Source: a bacterium | Lineage (GTDB): Bacteria; Pseudomonadota; Alphaproteobacteria; Rhizobiales; Aestuariivirgaceae | DNA: 64,000 bases | Assembly: GCA_022842165.1 (NCBI GenBank) | Contig: JALHQC010000005.1 | Span: 82,138-146,137 of the forward strand | Direction of reading: 5' to 3' | Shown here: in pieces, positions 51,894-61,187 of the stretch | Numbering within the stretch: position 1 is the stretch's first letter | How the letters are laid out: every line of letters begins with the position of its first letter | Translations under genes and position numbers: made by a program | Notes under the pieces: model-generated | The model's database searches: none | What the model was told of the DNA's origin: nothing | What the model saw: the letters and a program-made list of their open reading frames with translations, nothing else

Positions 51894-53291
51894 ATGCGGT
51901 TTTCTTTCCTGCGCAATATGTTTCCTCAGTCCTTGGGGGGGCAATTACTGGTCATGCTACTTTTGGCCCTGGCCGCCACGCAGGGGCTTGGACTTTTGCT
52001 ATTGACGGATGAGCGAAATCGCGCGGTGCGGGCGGCATTGGGGCTTGAGGCGGCAGGGCGAGCGGCAAATGTAGTCTTGCTCTTGGACAACGCCCCCGCT
52101 GACCTGCGCCCATCTATCCTGCGGGCGGCAGATTCACCTCTGGTTCGGTTCGTCGTGGGTCCCGAACCGGAAGCGCCACATGATAGCGTTGAGTCGGATG
52201 TTGTTCTGCGCCAGATCCGGCAGATTCTTGGCGAGCCGGAGCGTGAAGTTCGCGCCGATGTTCATGCGCTTCCCGTGATTCCCACGCCGATGCCCGACGG
52301 GATGCCCGCCGCCATGCGCCCGATGCACGAGGCGATGATGGCCGGACGTACCGAGCCCGTTGAGTTGACGCTGTCGATACGTCTGGCTGGTGGCGATTGG
52401 CTGAATGTCCGTACCACATTTCACCGACCCGGCCTGCAGCTTGCAACGCAGGCACTTTTGCCCTTGTTGTTGATGGCAGCTGCTGTCGCACTGGTGGCAT
52501 GGTGGACTGCGCACCGTGTTGTTGGCCCGATGCGCGCCCTTGCCGTAGGCGCCGACCGACTGGGCCGTGGCCTGGATGCCGATCCACTGCCGATGACGGG
52601 GCCGACGGAGGTGCGGGAGACTACGCAGGCCTTTAACCGCATGAAAGATCGGCTGACCCGTTTCGTGAACGAACGCACGCATATGCTTGCCGCCCTGAGC
52701 CATGACCTGCGTTCGCCACTAACGGCCATGCGTCTCAGGATCGAAATGCTGGACGAATCCGAAGACAGCATACGGCTGAAGGCACTGGTCGAGGAAATGC
52801 AGGCAATGGTGGAGGCAACGCTGGAATTCGCACGTGGAGTCGTGAGGGCTGAACCCTCCTCGAAAGTCGACCTCGCCGCGCTGCTGAGTGATTTGGTTGG
52901 CGATGTGGGCGGTGACCGTGCAACCCTTGCCGCATCGCAGCCGCTGTCCGTAACCATCCGCCCGCAGGCCCTGAACCGCGCGCTGCGCAACCTCATCGAC
53001 AATGCAGTCCGCTATGGCGGCGTGGCGAAGGTGACGCTGAAGCAGGAGTTGGGAATGGCTGTCATTACCGTCGCTGACAAGGGCCCCGGATTACCCGACA
53101 ATCAGCTAGAAGCTGCCTTTGAACCATTTGTGCGTCTGGAAGGCTCGCGCAGCCGCGATACGGGCGGCGCCGGTCTGGGTCTGGCAATTGCCCGAACCAT
53201 CATTCAGGCCCATGGCGGGACGGTAAAGCTCCGCAACCTGCGCGAAGGGGGTTTGGAAGCCGTTGTTCACCTGCCCATCGAAGCGGTGTAG
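51894..53291 (+). CDS. EnvZ-like sensor histidine kinase
   Basis: This 465-residue kinase has two helices around a periplasmic loop that contains a Pro/Met segment (PTPMPDGMPAAMRPMHEAMM, a possible metal site), then HAMP, the phospho-His in MLAALSHDLRSPLTAMRLRIEM, N-box RALRNLIDNAVRYGG and ATP-lid motifs VADKGPGLPDNQ and GGAGLGLAIARTI. The stimulus may be copper by analogy with its surroundings, but the sequence proves only a histidine kinase. ATG 51894 is two bases after the regulator stop. Confidence 0.85.
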   Translation: MRFSFLRNMFPQSLGGQLLVMLLLALAATQGLGLLLLTDERNRAVRAALGLEAAGRAANVVLLLDNAPADLRPSILRAADSPLVRFVVGPEPEAPHDSVESDVVLRQIRQILGEPEREVRADVHALPVIPTPMPDGMPAAMRPMHEAMMAGRTEPVELTLSIRLAGGDWLNVRTTFHRPGLQLATQALLPLLLMAAAVALVAWWTAHRVVGPMRALAVGADRLGRGLDADPLPMTGPTEVRETTQAFNRMKDRLTRFVNERTHMLAALSHDLRSPLTAMRLRIEMLDESEDSIRLKALVEEMQAMVEATLEFARGVVRAEPSSKVDLAALLSDLVGDVGGDRATLAASQPLSVTIRPQALNRALRNLIDNAVRYGGVAKVTLKQELGMAVITVADKGPGLPDNQLEAAFEPFVRLEGSRSRDTGGAGLGLAIARTIIQAHGGTVKLRNLREGGLEAVVHLPIEAV

Positions 53292-53592
53292 TAAGCCCGG
53301 CAAGAGTAGGATCGCCTTAAGTTGAGTGATTATGCTCTTACTGCCATTTGGATGGGCGCGCGAGATTCGAAAAGCGCCTAAATCTGATCCCAGTAAAATC
53401 AATGACTTACGGGTAGAGAACGTTGGATTCCAGACCCCTTCGCTCCGCCACCTAATCCATTGATATTGTTCGTAAAACACACTTTCGGCATGCGGTGCCA
53501 ATATCCTTCGACATGTTGGGGACTTGCGTCGATGGCGCATCATTTCGTCGGTCTTGGAGACGTGTTTGGTGCGGCTTCCTGGCACAATCTGA
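53292..53592. other. Intergenic region with an att-like sequence at its centre
   Basis: No gene is supported. At about 53417-53473 the sequence GAACGTTGGATTCCAGACCC, CTTCGCTCCGCCACC then TAATCCATTGATATTGTTC resembles the 3' end of a tRNA plus the downstream part often found at phage integrase targets. A similar sequence (GATTCCTGTCCGTCCATG then CCATTGATATTGCTC) occurs at 59999-60031. A full tRNA could not be folded in either place. Confidence 0.35.
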
Positions 53593-53751
53593 GGACAAGT
53601 CTCTTACGCCGGTTTTGGTGGTACCATTGAGCGGCTAATTGCTTCAGGTTTGATTTCAGGCGAGATCATGCCGCCTGCTCAGTCGGTGGAAATCATGCAG
53701 ACACTTGACGGGGTGCGCGCACAGATCGGACTGAAATATCCCGGTGAATAG
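53593..53751 (+). pseudogene. C-terminal remnant of a Gfo/Idh-like oxidoreductase
   Basis: A 52-codon frame without a start ends at TAG 53749-53751: VSYAGFGGTIERLIASGLIS, IMPPAQSVEIMQTLDGVRAQ, IGLKYPGE. The pattern resembles the C-terminus of Gfo/Idh/MocA-family dehydrogenases. A TGA lies just before it. The first parts of the gene are absent, so it is a broken end. Confidence 0.35.
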
Positions 53752-53818
53752 GTACACACCACTGGCTTCGGCCTTCGGCCGGACTCTAAATCTATCTGGA
53801 GGAAAACCTCAATGGCAT

Positions 53819-55175
53819 GTGTGGACGGCCTCCTTTTGGCAAGTGCTTTTTGATGTTCTGGCGTTGGTCGGGTGCGGTCATGTGTTCGGCCTGTTGACGC
53901 GGTAACATATGACCGCTGGCCCTGATGAAGTCCGCGGATCAGATCCCATACAGGTCATCGCGCTCGCTGGCGCATCAAACCACTGATCGGGTTGTTCCAA
54001 TCCCGGTTCTCGACCGATTGCCATCACATCCTCAGCACCCCGCCAATTCGGTTGAACTCAATACTGCTGCTCTGGTGCAGACCTATGCGGCTGGCCGGAA
54101 CACCTCATTGCGCGCCAGGAGCGCCCAGCTGATCCTCGCCATCTTGTTGGCCAGTGCCACGGCCACAACCTTGTGCGGCTTCCTCGTCAGGAGGCTGCTC
54201 GCCCACCGCGTTGAACTCGGGCTCCCCTTCCGAGCAAACCGCAGAACGGCATTGGCGCCGATGACCAGGAGCTTGCGGATGTAGCCATCTCCCTTCTTGG
54301 TGATGCCTCCGAGCCGCTCCTTGCCGCCGCTCGAGTTCTGCCGCGGGACGAGCCCAAGCCATGCGGCGAGATGCCGGCCCGATGAGAAGAGCCGAGCATC
54401 GGTGATTGTTGCCACAATAGCACTTGCCGTGATCGGGCCGATGCCAGGTATCGACGCCAATCTCTGGCTCGTGGGATTGCTCTTGTGCCAGTCGATGATC
54501 GATTGCTCCAGGCGAGCAACGCGCTCTTCAGTATGGCGCAGCTGCTCCACAAGAAGCAGCAGCGCCTCCCTCACTGGCAAGCTGAGGATGCTGCTCTCTG
54601 CATCCTCGATAAGAGCAGCTACTGCCGCAGCACCGGCCTTGCCTTGCTTCATTACAACGCCGAACTCTGCCAAGTGTGCTCTCAGCGCGTTCACCAGCAT
54701 CGTATGCTGGCGCACCAGCAGTTCCCTCGAACGGTGCAGCATCAGAACAGCCTGCTGCTCCTCGCTCTTTACCGGAACAAAGCGCATCGACGGGCGCGTC
54801 ACGGCTTCACAGATGGCAGCAGCGTCAGCCATGTCGTTCTTCTGTCGTTTGACATAAGGCTTCACATAGTGCGGCGGCATCAGCTTAACGGTATGCCCCA
54901 GTGCCGACAGCTCCCGAGCCCAGTAGTGGGACGTAGCGCAGGCCTCCATGCCGATCACGGCGGGCGAAAGCTTGGCAAAGAACGACAGGACCTCACTGCG
55001 CCTCAACCGACGCCTGATCCCCACGCTCCCGGATGCGTCGATACCGTGAACCTGGAAAACGTGCTTGGCGATATCCAGACCGATCGTTGTAATCTTCTCC
55101 ATGGGCGGCCTCCTGTGTGGCGTTTGGCGACGACCACATCTTGGCACATCATGCCGGGGCAGAGGCCGTCCACAC
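53819..55175 (-). mobile_element. IS110/IS1111-family insertion sequence
   Basis: This roughly 1.36-kb element is delimited by perfect 14-base inverted repeats: GTGTGGACGGCCTC at 53819-53832 and GAGGCCGTCCACAC at 55162-55175. In IS1111-type elements the repeats are sub-terminal, so the true ends may lie a few bases further out. It encodes one transposase (54083-55102). It sits between an ATG with good RBS (53812; GGAGGA) and a transglutaminase lacking its N-terminus. Confidence 0.8.
54083..55102 (-). CDS. IS110-family transposase
   Basis: This 339-residue transposase has the N-terminal RuvC-like DEDD domain (TIGLDIAKHVFQVHG; SPAVIGMEACATSHYWARELS; VKRQKNDMADAAAICEA) and the C-terminal Transposase_20 domain with SIPGIGPITASAIVATI, LAAWLGLVPRQNSSGGKERL and GITKKGDGYIRKLLV. 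The frame is full length and appears intact. ATG 55102 is chosen over the longer frame at 55147. Confidence 0.9.
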   Translation of the reverse strand: MEKITTIGLDIAKHVFQVHGIDASGSVGIRRRLRRSEVLSFFAKLSPAVIGMEACATSHYWARELSALGHTVKLMPPHYVKPYVKRQKNDMADAAAICEAVTRPSMRFVPVKSEEQQAVLMLHRSRELLVRQHTMLVNALRAHLAEFGVVMKQGKAGAAAVAALIEDAESSILSLPVREALLLLVEQLRHTEERVARLEQSIIDWHKSNPTSQRLASIPGIGPITASAIVATITDARLFSSGRHLAAWLGLVPRQNSSGGKERLGGITKKGDGYIRKLLVIGANAVLRFARKGSPSSTRWASSLLTRKPHKVVAVALANKMARISWALLARNEVFRPAA

Positions 55176-55180
55176 CATCA

Positions 55181-55834
55181 GGTCACAACCGTTGCCAACG
55201 GCTTGTCGCCCCGGCGGGAGAGTTGACGATCTGGGGAGACGCCGTGATTGAAGACAACGGAAAACCGGACTCCGTCGTGCCTGCGGCCCGGGAAATTCTG
55301 GTGCCGGACCTGCCGGACGAATGCCACGGCTTTCTCATGGGCAGCCGCTACTGCGAGACCGATCGTCTCAGTCGGATCGCCTGGGACCTATTCGGCAAAA
55401 CTCCACCAGGCTGGGGCAGGGTGCAGGCCATCGGCGACTTCGTGCATCGCCACATACGATTCGACTATATGCAAGCGCGCTCGACGCGCACGGCTTTCGA
55501 AGCATTTCATGAACGAGTAGGAGTCTGCCGGGGCTTCGCGCATCTCGCGGTGGCGTTCTGCCGCTGCCTCAACATTCCCGCAAGGTATGTCAATGGCCAC
55601 TTGGGCGACATTGGCGTACCGGTCGTCGAACCGATGGACTTCAGTGCATGGATTGAAGTCTTCCTCGCTGACAAGTGGCACACTTTCGATCCGCGCAACA
55701 ACATGCCCCGGATTGGCAGAATCGTAGTCGCGCGCGGGCGTGATGCTGCCGACGTTCCGCGTATCAATTCGTTCGGTCCGCATGTGCTCAAAAATTTCAG
55801 GGTCTGGACTTACGAAGTGCAGGCCGCCGTCTGA
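55181..55834 (+). pseudogene. Transglutaminase-like protein, 5' end lost at the IS
   Basis: From 55181 the frame reads RCQRLVAPAGELTIWGDAVI and continues with CHGFLMGSRYCETDRLSRIA, VQAIGDFVHRHIRFDY, ERVGVCRGFAHLAVAFCRCL and MDFSAWIEVFLADKWHTFDPR. This is a transglutaminase-like domain with active-site Cys in VCRGFA and Asp in TFDPR; DFSAW replaces the usual His position. About 60-70 N-terminal residues expected for the family are missing, removed at the IS boundary. A start at GTG 55242 is possible but would cut the domain. Confidence 0.6.
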
Positions 55835-55922
55835 TCCGAGTTTCCCTTAGCGGCCACATTATCCGATAAAGATCTGTATCGCAGCACATCCCGCCATCCC
55901 ACTCGCGGAATCAGCTTCAATG

Positions 55923-57413
55923 TCATTCCCAATTCTCTCGGTATCTGTTATGAATTCGTTCCTTGAGCGAGGGCCTATAATTTGCGATGTTCCCTTTGGG
56001 CTGTCGGTTCAACATGGCCTTGCTGCGCGGTGATTTCTGCCAGTTTACAAAGTGAACGAGGCTATCGACCTGGTCGTCATGCCGGCCTGTTGGGAAGTGC
56101 CGGCACTCGTGTTCAAATGCGGCAAGCCATGAGGCCGATGTCGGAAGCAGGAACTTCCCGGTTTCAAGCTCAGCAGTTGCGGCTTCTGCCCGAACAGTTT
56201 TGTCAAGTTTCGCTAGGATCCTGACAATCTTACCGCGATATCCTTCGGTGTAAAACAGGTCGTCGAACAGCGCATGACCATTGGAGGCTTTCTCGATCAG
56301 GACCTTGTCTGCTTTCCAATGACCGATGAGTTCGATAATGCGCGGCTTTAGAACGTGATAGGCAAGACGTTCTCGGATGACATCGACAAGGTACCAGTTG
56401 CCGTCCAGATGACCCCAGACCAAGCATGCGGTGAAGTCACTGGTTGGCAATTCGGAAGCACCGGCGTCAATGCTGAGGACGAGGGACGTGAAGCGGTTGC
56501 GGGACGGCAGTTTGTCATAGGTGCCAAACCATTCCATGCGAATGCGGTTGCCTTCTGGGGCAGCTGGGCTTTGCAGGTACTGAGCCGCAAAGGTGGCGTT
56601 TCCAAGCTCACGCCTGATCTGGTCAAGAACCTCTTGCGGTTGTCTGGCAGGGAACAGAACATCGCCACGAATTCGGTGGTGCATCCTGCCGCGTCCCAAT
56701 TCAAAGGCCTCGTCTTGCTGGGCAATGGCCGGAAAGCTATATACTTGGAACTCAGACCTCTCACGCAGGAAGCCAACCAGGTCATATTCGGCAAGACGTT
56801 GCTGGATGACGATGATCCGCCCGCTACGCGGGTCGTCCAGTCGTGACATTAGGGTATTGGTGTAGAAGTCATGGACCTGACGGGTGACTGCATCCGAGGT
56901 TGCATCGCCTGCCTTCATCAGATCATCGATGATAATAATATCAGCGCCAAGTCCCGTCACTGTACCACTCAGCGACACGGCGCGCCGTCCGCCTCCGGCA
57001 GTTGTGGCGATCTCGATCGCCGTGTCGGTCGTGATCCGCGTTTCTGGAAACAGCGCCTTGTACCAGTCACTGTTGAGGATCGCCCTCAAATCCCGCGCAT
57101 GCTTTTCCGCCAACTCGCCCCCATAGCTTGCGACGATGATTTTAATGGCGGGATTAAGTCCGAGCAACCAGGCGGTGAAAGCCACACTGGTAGTGATCGA
57201 CTTCAGATGCCGTGGCGGGACCTCCATGATGAGGCGCATGATTTCGCCTCTGCCGACTTTTTCCAGCAGATTGCACATCGCCTCGATATGCCAGTTAAGT
57301 TCGAAACGAGTTCCTCCAGGGTGGAGGGTGCGGAACACCTTGTACAGAAACGGCAGCAAGAAGCTGCGCGACAAGGCATCGACAGCTTCTTCAGCATTCA
57401 GTCGATTTGACAT
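55923..57413 (-). CDS. terL: Phage terminase large subunit
   Basis: This 496-residue DNA-packaging motor has an ATPase domain with a Walker A variant (VPPRHLKSITTSVAFTAWLLG; Leu in place of the usual Gly of PPRHGKS) and Walker B ADIIIIDDLMKAGDA. The nuclease domain includes LVLSIDAGASE and RHDDQVDSLVHFV. It is full length. The small-terminase-like DUF5681 gene lies just upstream. No portal, capsid or tail gene follows, so it is an isolated packaging remnant. Confidence 0.85.
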   Translation of the reverse strand: MSNRLNAEEAVDALSRSFLLPFLYKVFRTLHPGGTRFELNWHIEAMCNLLEKVGRGEIMRLIMEVPPRHLKSITTSVAFTAWLLGLNPAIKIIVASYGGELAEKHARDLRAILNSDWYKALFPETRITTDTAIEIATTAGGGRRAVSLSGTVTGLGADIIIIDDLMKAGDATSDAVTRQVHDFYTNTLMSRLDDPRSGRIIVIQQRLAEYDLVGFLRERSEFQVYSFPAIAQQDEAFELGRGRMHHRIRGDVLFPARQPQEVLDQIRRELGNATFAAQYLQSPAAPEGNRIRMEWFGTYDKLPSRNRFTSLVLSIDAGASELPTSDFTACLVWGHLDGNWYLVDVIRERLAYHVLKPRIIELIGHWKADKVLIEKASNGHALFDDLFYTEGYRGKIVRILAKLDKTVRAEAATAELETGKFLLPTSASWLAAFEHECRHFPTGRHDDQVDSLVHFVNWQKSPRSKAMLNRQPKGNIANYRPSLKERIHNRYRENWE

Positions 57414-57434
57414 GATAAAAACTCCACAGACTAT

Positions 57435-58175
57435 TCAATGGGAAGACGCTTTCGGCATTTGGGGCTCTTTGCCATCAGGCGGGTCGATGCCAGGCGCGGT
57501 AACTGCAGGCGACAACGTATCGATAAGGCCCAGCATCGAGAGGATTTCCCGGTCCATTTCTTGGCGATTAACAGCTGCAGCGTGCCCATTATCGCCGGAG
57601 TTGTTTTCGGCAGACGGAGGCGCATACTTCTCAAACAGCTTTAGGACAATCTGCAGTGCCCTGAGATCACCCTTGACCGCCTTGTTCATGGCACTCTTGA
57701 TCGCAAGTGCCTGCTTGCTTGCTTTGGTGGGTTTGCCGTTCTCGCTGAACGCAACAACCGTCTGAGCTTCTTCCTGGAGGATGGTCCAGAGGTTTTTGGA
57801 GCCTTTGGACCGTCCTTTCGGGTTACCGGACTGGCCTTTTCTAAACTGGGTGCGGCGTGGCGGTTTGCCGTACCCGACATCGTAGTCGCAGGAACTCGTT
57901 TCCCTCTCCACGAGACTGACGGTAGCCGTGGAAGAGAGCGGAAGCACAGTGAATTGCGATGAAACATTGACCGAAGATACAGCAGGCGGACCGTTCAACG
58001 GTATTTCGGATGAGGATCGTGCTGGCAGCACGCCTGCAGGATTAAGGTCCATAGGCAGAGGTTGACCACGCGAGCGTATCAGTGGAACAGAGTTGCCGGA
58101 GGGAGCAGCCAGTGCCGACTGAGCATCGGGCACAAATGTAGGGCTGGATATTGATTTGGAATGTGACCGAGCCAT
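57435..58175 (-). CDS. DUF5681 protein (terminase small-subunit neighbour)
   Basis: This 246-residue protein has a central DUF5681 motif (GYGKPPRRTQFRKGQSGNPK, then GRSKGSKNLWTILQEEAQ) and a helical C-terminus. DUF5681 genes often lie before large terminases in alphaproteobacterial prophages and could act as the small subunit. ATG 58175 is preferred to 58196. The N-terminal 90 residues are Ser/Pro-rich and low in complexity. Confidence 0.7.
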   Translation of the reverse strand: MARSHSKSISSPTFVPDAQSALAAPSGNSVPLIRSRGQPLPMDLNPAGVLPARSSSEIPLNGPPAVSSVNVSSQFTVLPLSSTATVSLVERETSSCDYDVGYGKPPRRTQFRKGQSGNPKGRSKGSKNLWTILQEEAQTVVAFSENGKPTKASKQALAIKSAMNKAVKGDLRALQIVLKLFEKYAPPSAENNSGDNGHAAAVNRQEMDREILSMLGLIDTLSPAVTAPGIDPPDGKEPQMPKASSH

Positions 58176-58226
58176 GAGGGGTCTCCATCTTTGCAAACTG
58201 TTGACGAGAAGCAGCGAAATAGATGG

Positions 58227-59681
58227 TCACAACGCTGGCAATAACATGTCCAATGCATCGGGCGCCACAGTCTGACGAAGGCGACGACGCCGTACCTGCG
58301 CGAAGGTAAGCCCACTGGCCTCGTGAGTGACCTGTTTGCCCGTCATGCTCTCCCACCGCGCGACTGTGACATCGACATATTTGCGCTCGAGTTCGATGCC
58401 GTAGGCGATACGCCCCGTCTTCTCGGCCGCAATCAGTGTGGAACCAGAGCCGCAAAACGGATCTACAACAATCTCGCCGAGTTTCGTGCTGTCTTTGATA
58501 GCTTCCGCAAGCAGGTTGACAGGCTTTACCGTAGGGTGAAAAGCAAGCGCTTCCTTGCGGCCTTTGCCAAAGGATGATAATCCTGGATGATCCCAAACGT
58601 TGGTGCGGTATCTCCCAAAGCGACCTAGTTGCACGTTGTTCTGATACGATGCATTACCTGACTTGAACACTGCACAAGGTTCGTGTTGCGAGCGGTAAAA
58701 AGAACCCATACCTCCGCTTCCCTTGTTCCAGAAGCAGAGATCGATGATGGAAAGATTTGCCTCGCGGGCTGCCAGAAAGAGTTCTTCGAGTTTCCTGCGG
58801 TCCATAAAGGCGTAGATGAGGGCACCATCGACAAGGTGGGCGCAGGTCAGTAGCAGAAAGGTCTTCAAAAAGTGGCTGAACTCTGCAAAGGTCATTTCAC
58901 CCACAGCCATGGCGAAGTCCTTATGCTTGATCTTGCCAAGGCCTGAGACATTGTTTTCCACCTTTATATTGAAAGGAGGATCGCAAAGACACAGTCTCGC
59001 CCTCTTGCCAGCAAATAGCTTGGCATAGGCTTCAGCTTCGAGGGCATTGCCGCAGAGGAGCCGGTGGTCCCCTAGCAGCCACAGATCACCAAGGGTCGTC
59101 ACAATTTGGCTTGCAACAGTTGCATCGGGAATTTCGTCGAGCGCATCTGGTTTCCCCGCCGCAATATCGCCGTCGAGAATGATGTCTAGTTCGCCGATGC
59201 TGAAACCAGTGACATCGTGAAGATCGAAATCCAGGTCGAGCGCCAGAAGATCGGTAAACTCCAGGCGGAGTACTACGTCATCCCACTTTGACAGTTCGGG
59301 AAGCCGCTCAAGGGCGATAGTGAATACACGGATCTGCTCGCGGCTAAGCTGTGAAACTCTGATCGCCTTGATCGACTTCCAACCGAGCTCGCGTGCGGCC
59401 ACGAGAAACACCAGGCCCACGATAATCGTGCCGTCATCGGTAACCGCAATGGGGATTTTTTGCCCAAATTGTTCGAGCATGGCCTTGGCGGTCGCAATTG
59501 CGCGGGCAGAGGGAGGTTTGATCACCCGATCCGGTTCGCGTACCGCGGTCAAAGGTAGGATTTCGACTTGCATGTCGTTGGCAAGCTGCAGGTCAGAAAT
59601 CACACCGTTCGGGTCGTCGCTAGTATCAGAGTCGATCACAGGGTTGATTTTCCGTTCGTGGGTCTTGCGTGACGTTTTCAT
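58227..59681 (-). CDS. ParB-domain/DNA methyltransferase fusion
   Basis: This 484-residue protein has an N-terminal ParB/Srx-like domain (LTAVREPDRVIKPPSARAIA, IAVTDDGTIIVGLVFLVAARELGW) and a C-terminal DNA methylase (N4/N6, beta class) with the catalytic DPPF in RARLCLCDPPFNIKVENNVS and the SAM motif VVDPFCGSGSTLIAAEKTGR. These fusions occur in phages and islands and methylate phage DNA or islands against restriction. It is the first gene of the minus-strand trio. Confidence 0.85.
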   Translation of the reverse strand: MKTSRKTHERKINPVIDSDTSDDPNGVISDLQLANDMQVEILPLTAVREPDRVIKPPSARAIATAKAMLEQFGQKIPIAVTDDGTIIVGLVFLVAARELGWKSIKAIRVSQLSREQIRVFTIALERLPELSKWDDVVLRLEFTDLLALDLDFDLHDVTGFSIGELDIILDGDIAAGKPDALDEIPDATVASQIVTTLGDLWLLGDHRLLCGNALEAEAYAKLFAGKRARLCLCDPPFNIKVENNVSGLGKIKHKDFAMAVGEMTFAEFSHFLKTFLLLTCAHLVDGALIYAFMDRRKLEELFLAAREANLSIIDLCFWNKGSGGMGSFYRSQHEPCAVFKSGNASYQNNVQLGRFGRYRTNVWDHPGLSSFGKGRKEALAFHPTVKPVNLLAEAIKDSTKLGEIVVDPFCGSGSTLIAAEKTGRIAYGIELERKYVDVTVARWESMTGKQVTHEASGLTFAQVRRRRLRQTVAPDALDMLLPAL

Positions 59682-60202
59682 TCTGTCTTCCTCAAGTGGG
59701 TTGTGATGGACGTATGGGAGCGCAGCAATGCTGAGGCAGTATGCCTTGCAGCGTGGAGTAGTTGATTTGCCCCAAGCGAAAGCCCTGATTATCTGATCAG
59801 CACATGCGACGGGGTAGGGTCCGGATTGTAACTGTGCCGGTCAGGGTGAGGTCGTGGGGACGTTCAATCGAGCGTATTAGTGATTACGATGGAACGTTCT
59901 GAGATTGTGGTATTTTGTGCAGAGTAGATAAGCAAGAGAAAAAATGAGATAACTTAAAAATAGAGATAGACGTTCGTCGGCGTACAAATCGCTTATCGAT
60001 TCCTGTCCGTCCATGCCATTGATATTGCTCATACCTAAACAAATCAATTACCAAACAAGACAAGCAGCCTCGATCGACTTGAGTGTAGTTCGCGAGTTGT
60101 TACCGATGTACTGAGAGTATCATTGGCTGCAGACCCTCAAGGTGCGACAGGCCCAGGTAACAGTTATGATCCCTTGCAGACGTTGATCACATGGCTCCGC
60201 AG
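59682..60202. other. Intergenic region with AT-rich tract and att-like repeat
   Basis: This 521-base gap holds no supported gene. An AT-rich tract lies at about 59915-59975. At 59999-60031 is a sequence similar to that at 53432-53473, sharing CCATTGATATTG and a preceding CCNGTCCGTCCA/CGCTCCGCCACC-like segment. It may mark the other end of the phage-derived insert. Confidence 0.35.
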
Positions 60203-61057
60203 CTATTGATGCACTGGATCAGCATCCATTCGAGGGCGCCACAACAGCGAAACGCCGAACTGTGGCATGGGGAAGGGAAGAGCAAAACTGAACATGCCAT
60301 TTCGGAATGAAGCGGTATGCCGCTCTGGAACGCCCGCGATCAGGTCTGATCCACGTGCGATCGCAAGTGCAGCCGCGAACCCACCCACTATGGCTACGAT
60401 ATTCCGGCGCACGCCGAGTTCACTCATGGCATCGTCGATTGGACCGTTGTCGCGTCCCCGCCGCGATACGAGAATATGATTGCTAGCCCTATAGCGGTCA
60501 GGTGTGATCTTGCCCGTGCAGAGAGGATGGCCTGATCGCACGACACCAATGAAGCGGTCATGGAAGAGAAGTTGCGCCCGGACTTCAGGGCTGATTGTTT
60601 TGCCCACCACGCCAGTTTCAAGGTCGATGCTGCCGTCGCGAAGCTGCTTGCTGTCCCGATCGATCTTGGCAACAAAGCGCAATCTCACACCAGGGGCTTC
60701 GTTCTGAAGAAGTGCGATAAGAGCCGGAGCAAATGTTTCGGCGAAACCATCACTGGTGCGCAGTGTGAAGGTTCGGATCAGATGTTCAACTGCGAGTGTT
60801 GCTGCCGGGCGCAGCGCTGCTTCCGCATCCTGAACGAGTTGGCTCACTGTTTCGACGAGTTCCGTGGCCCGTGGTGTCGGCACGAACCCACGTCCGGCCC
60901 GCACCAGAAGCGGATCACCTGTCGCCGACCGGAGCCGGGCAAGGGCGCGGCTCATAGCAGATGGACTGAGGCGCAAACGCCGGGCCGCACCTGCGACGCT
61001 GCCTTCGGCAAGCAGTGCGTCCAGAGTGATCAACAGATTGAGATCCGGCCGCTCCAT
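60203..61057 (-). CDS. LysR-family transcriptional regulator
   Basis: This 284-residue regulator has an N-terminal helix-turn-helix (DLNLLITLDALLAEGSVAGA, ARRLRLSPSAMSRALARLRS) and an effector domain (TLRTSDGFAETFAPALIALL; FIGVVRSGHPLC; VSRRGRDNGPIDDAM). It is closest to NodD/NahR-like LysR proteins. It is divergent from the MFS gene at 61188 and probably controls it through the inverted repeat at 61070-61099. Confidence 0.85.
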   Translation of the reverse strand: MERPDLNLLITLDALLAEGSVAGAARRLRLSPSAMSRALARLRSATGDPLLVRAGRGFVPTPRATELVETVSQLVQDAEAALRPAATLAVEHLIRTFTLRTSDGFAETFAPALIALLQNEAPGVRLRFVAKIDRDSKQLRDGSIDLETGVVGKTISPEVRAQLLFHDRFIGVVRSGHPLCTGKITPDRYRASNHILVSRRGRDNGPIDDAMSELGVRRNIVAIVGGFAAALAIARGSDLIAGVPERHTASFRNGMFSFALPFPMPQFGVSLLWRPRMDADPVHQ

Positions 61058-61069
61058 GCCTCAACCATA

Positions 61070-61099
61070 ACACGCCAACCCTGTTTTGATATGGCGTGT
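61070..61099. promoter_or_regulatory. Candidate LysR operator
   Basis: ACACGCCA and TGGCGTGT form a perfect 8-base inverted repeat with a 14-base centre in the 130-base divergent region between the LysR gene (start 61057) and the MFS gene (start 61188). Confidence 0.5.
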
Positions 61100-61187
61100 G
61101 GTGCACCAATACAGTGCGGGGCGCGCGCCTTCCGCCATATCCGGCTGAGGTATAGATGGGGCAAAAGCATAGTCCAGAGGCAATCCC

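Noticed and set aside
53417..53462. Candidate tRNA gene
   Set aside because: Only a 3'-end-like sequence is present; no acceptor, D-arm or anticodon stem could be found upstream.
55248..55520. Overlapping 90-codon frame in the transglutaminase region
   Set aside because: Shadow of the transglutaminase frame, which shows the active-site Cys and conserved segments.
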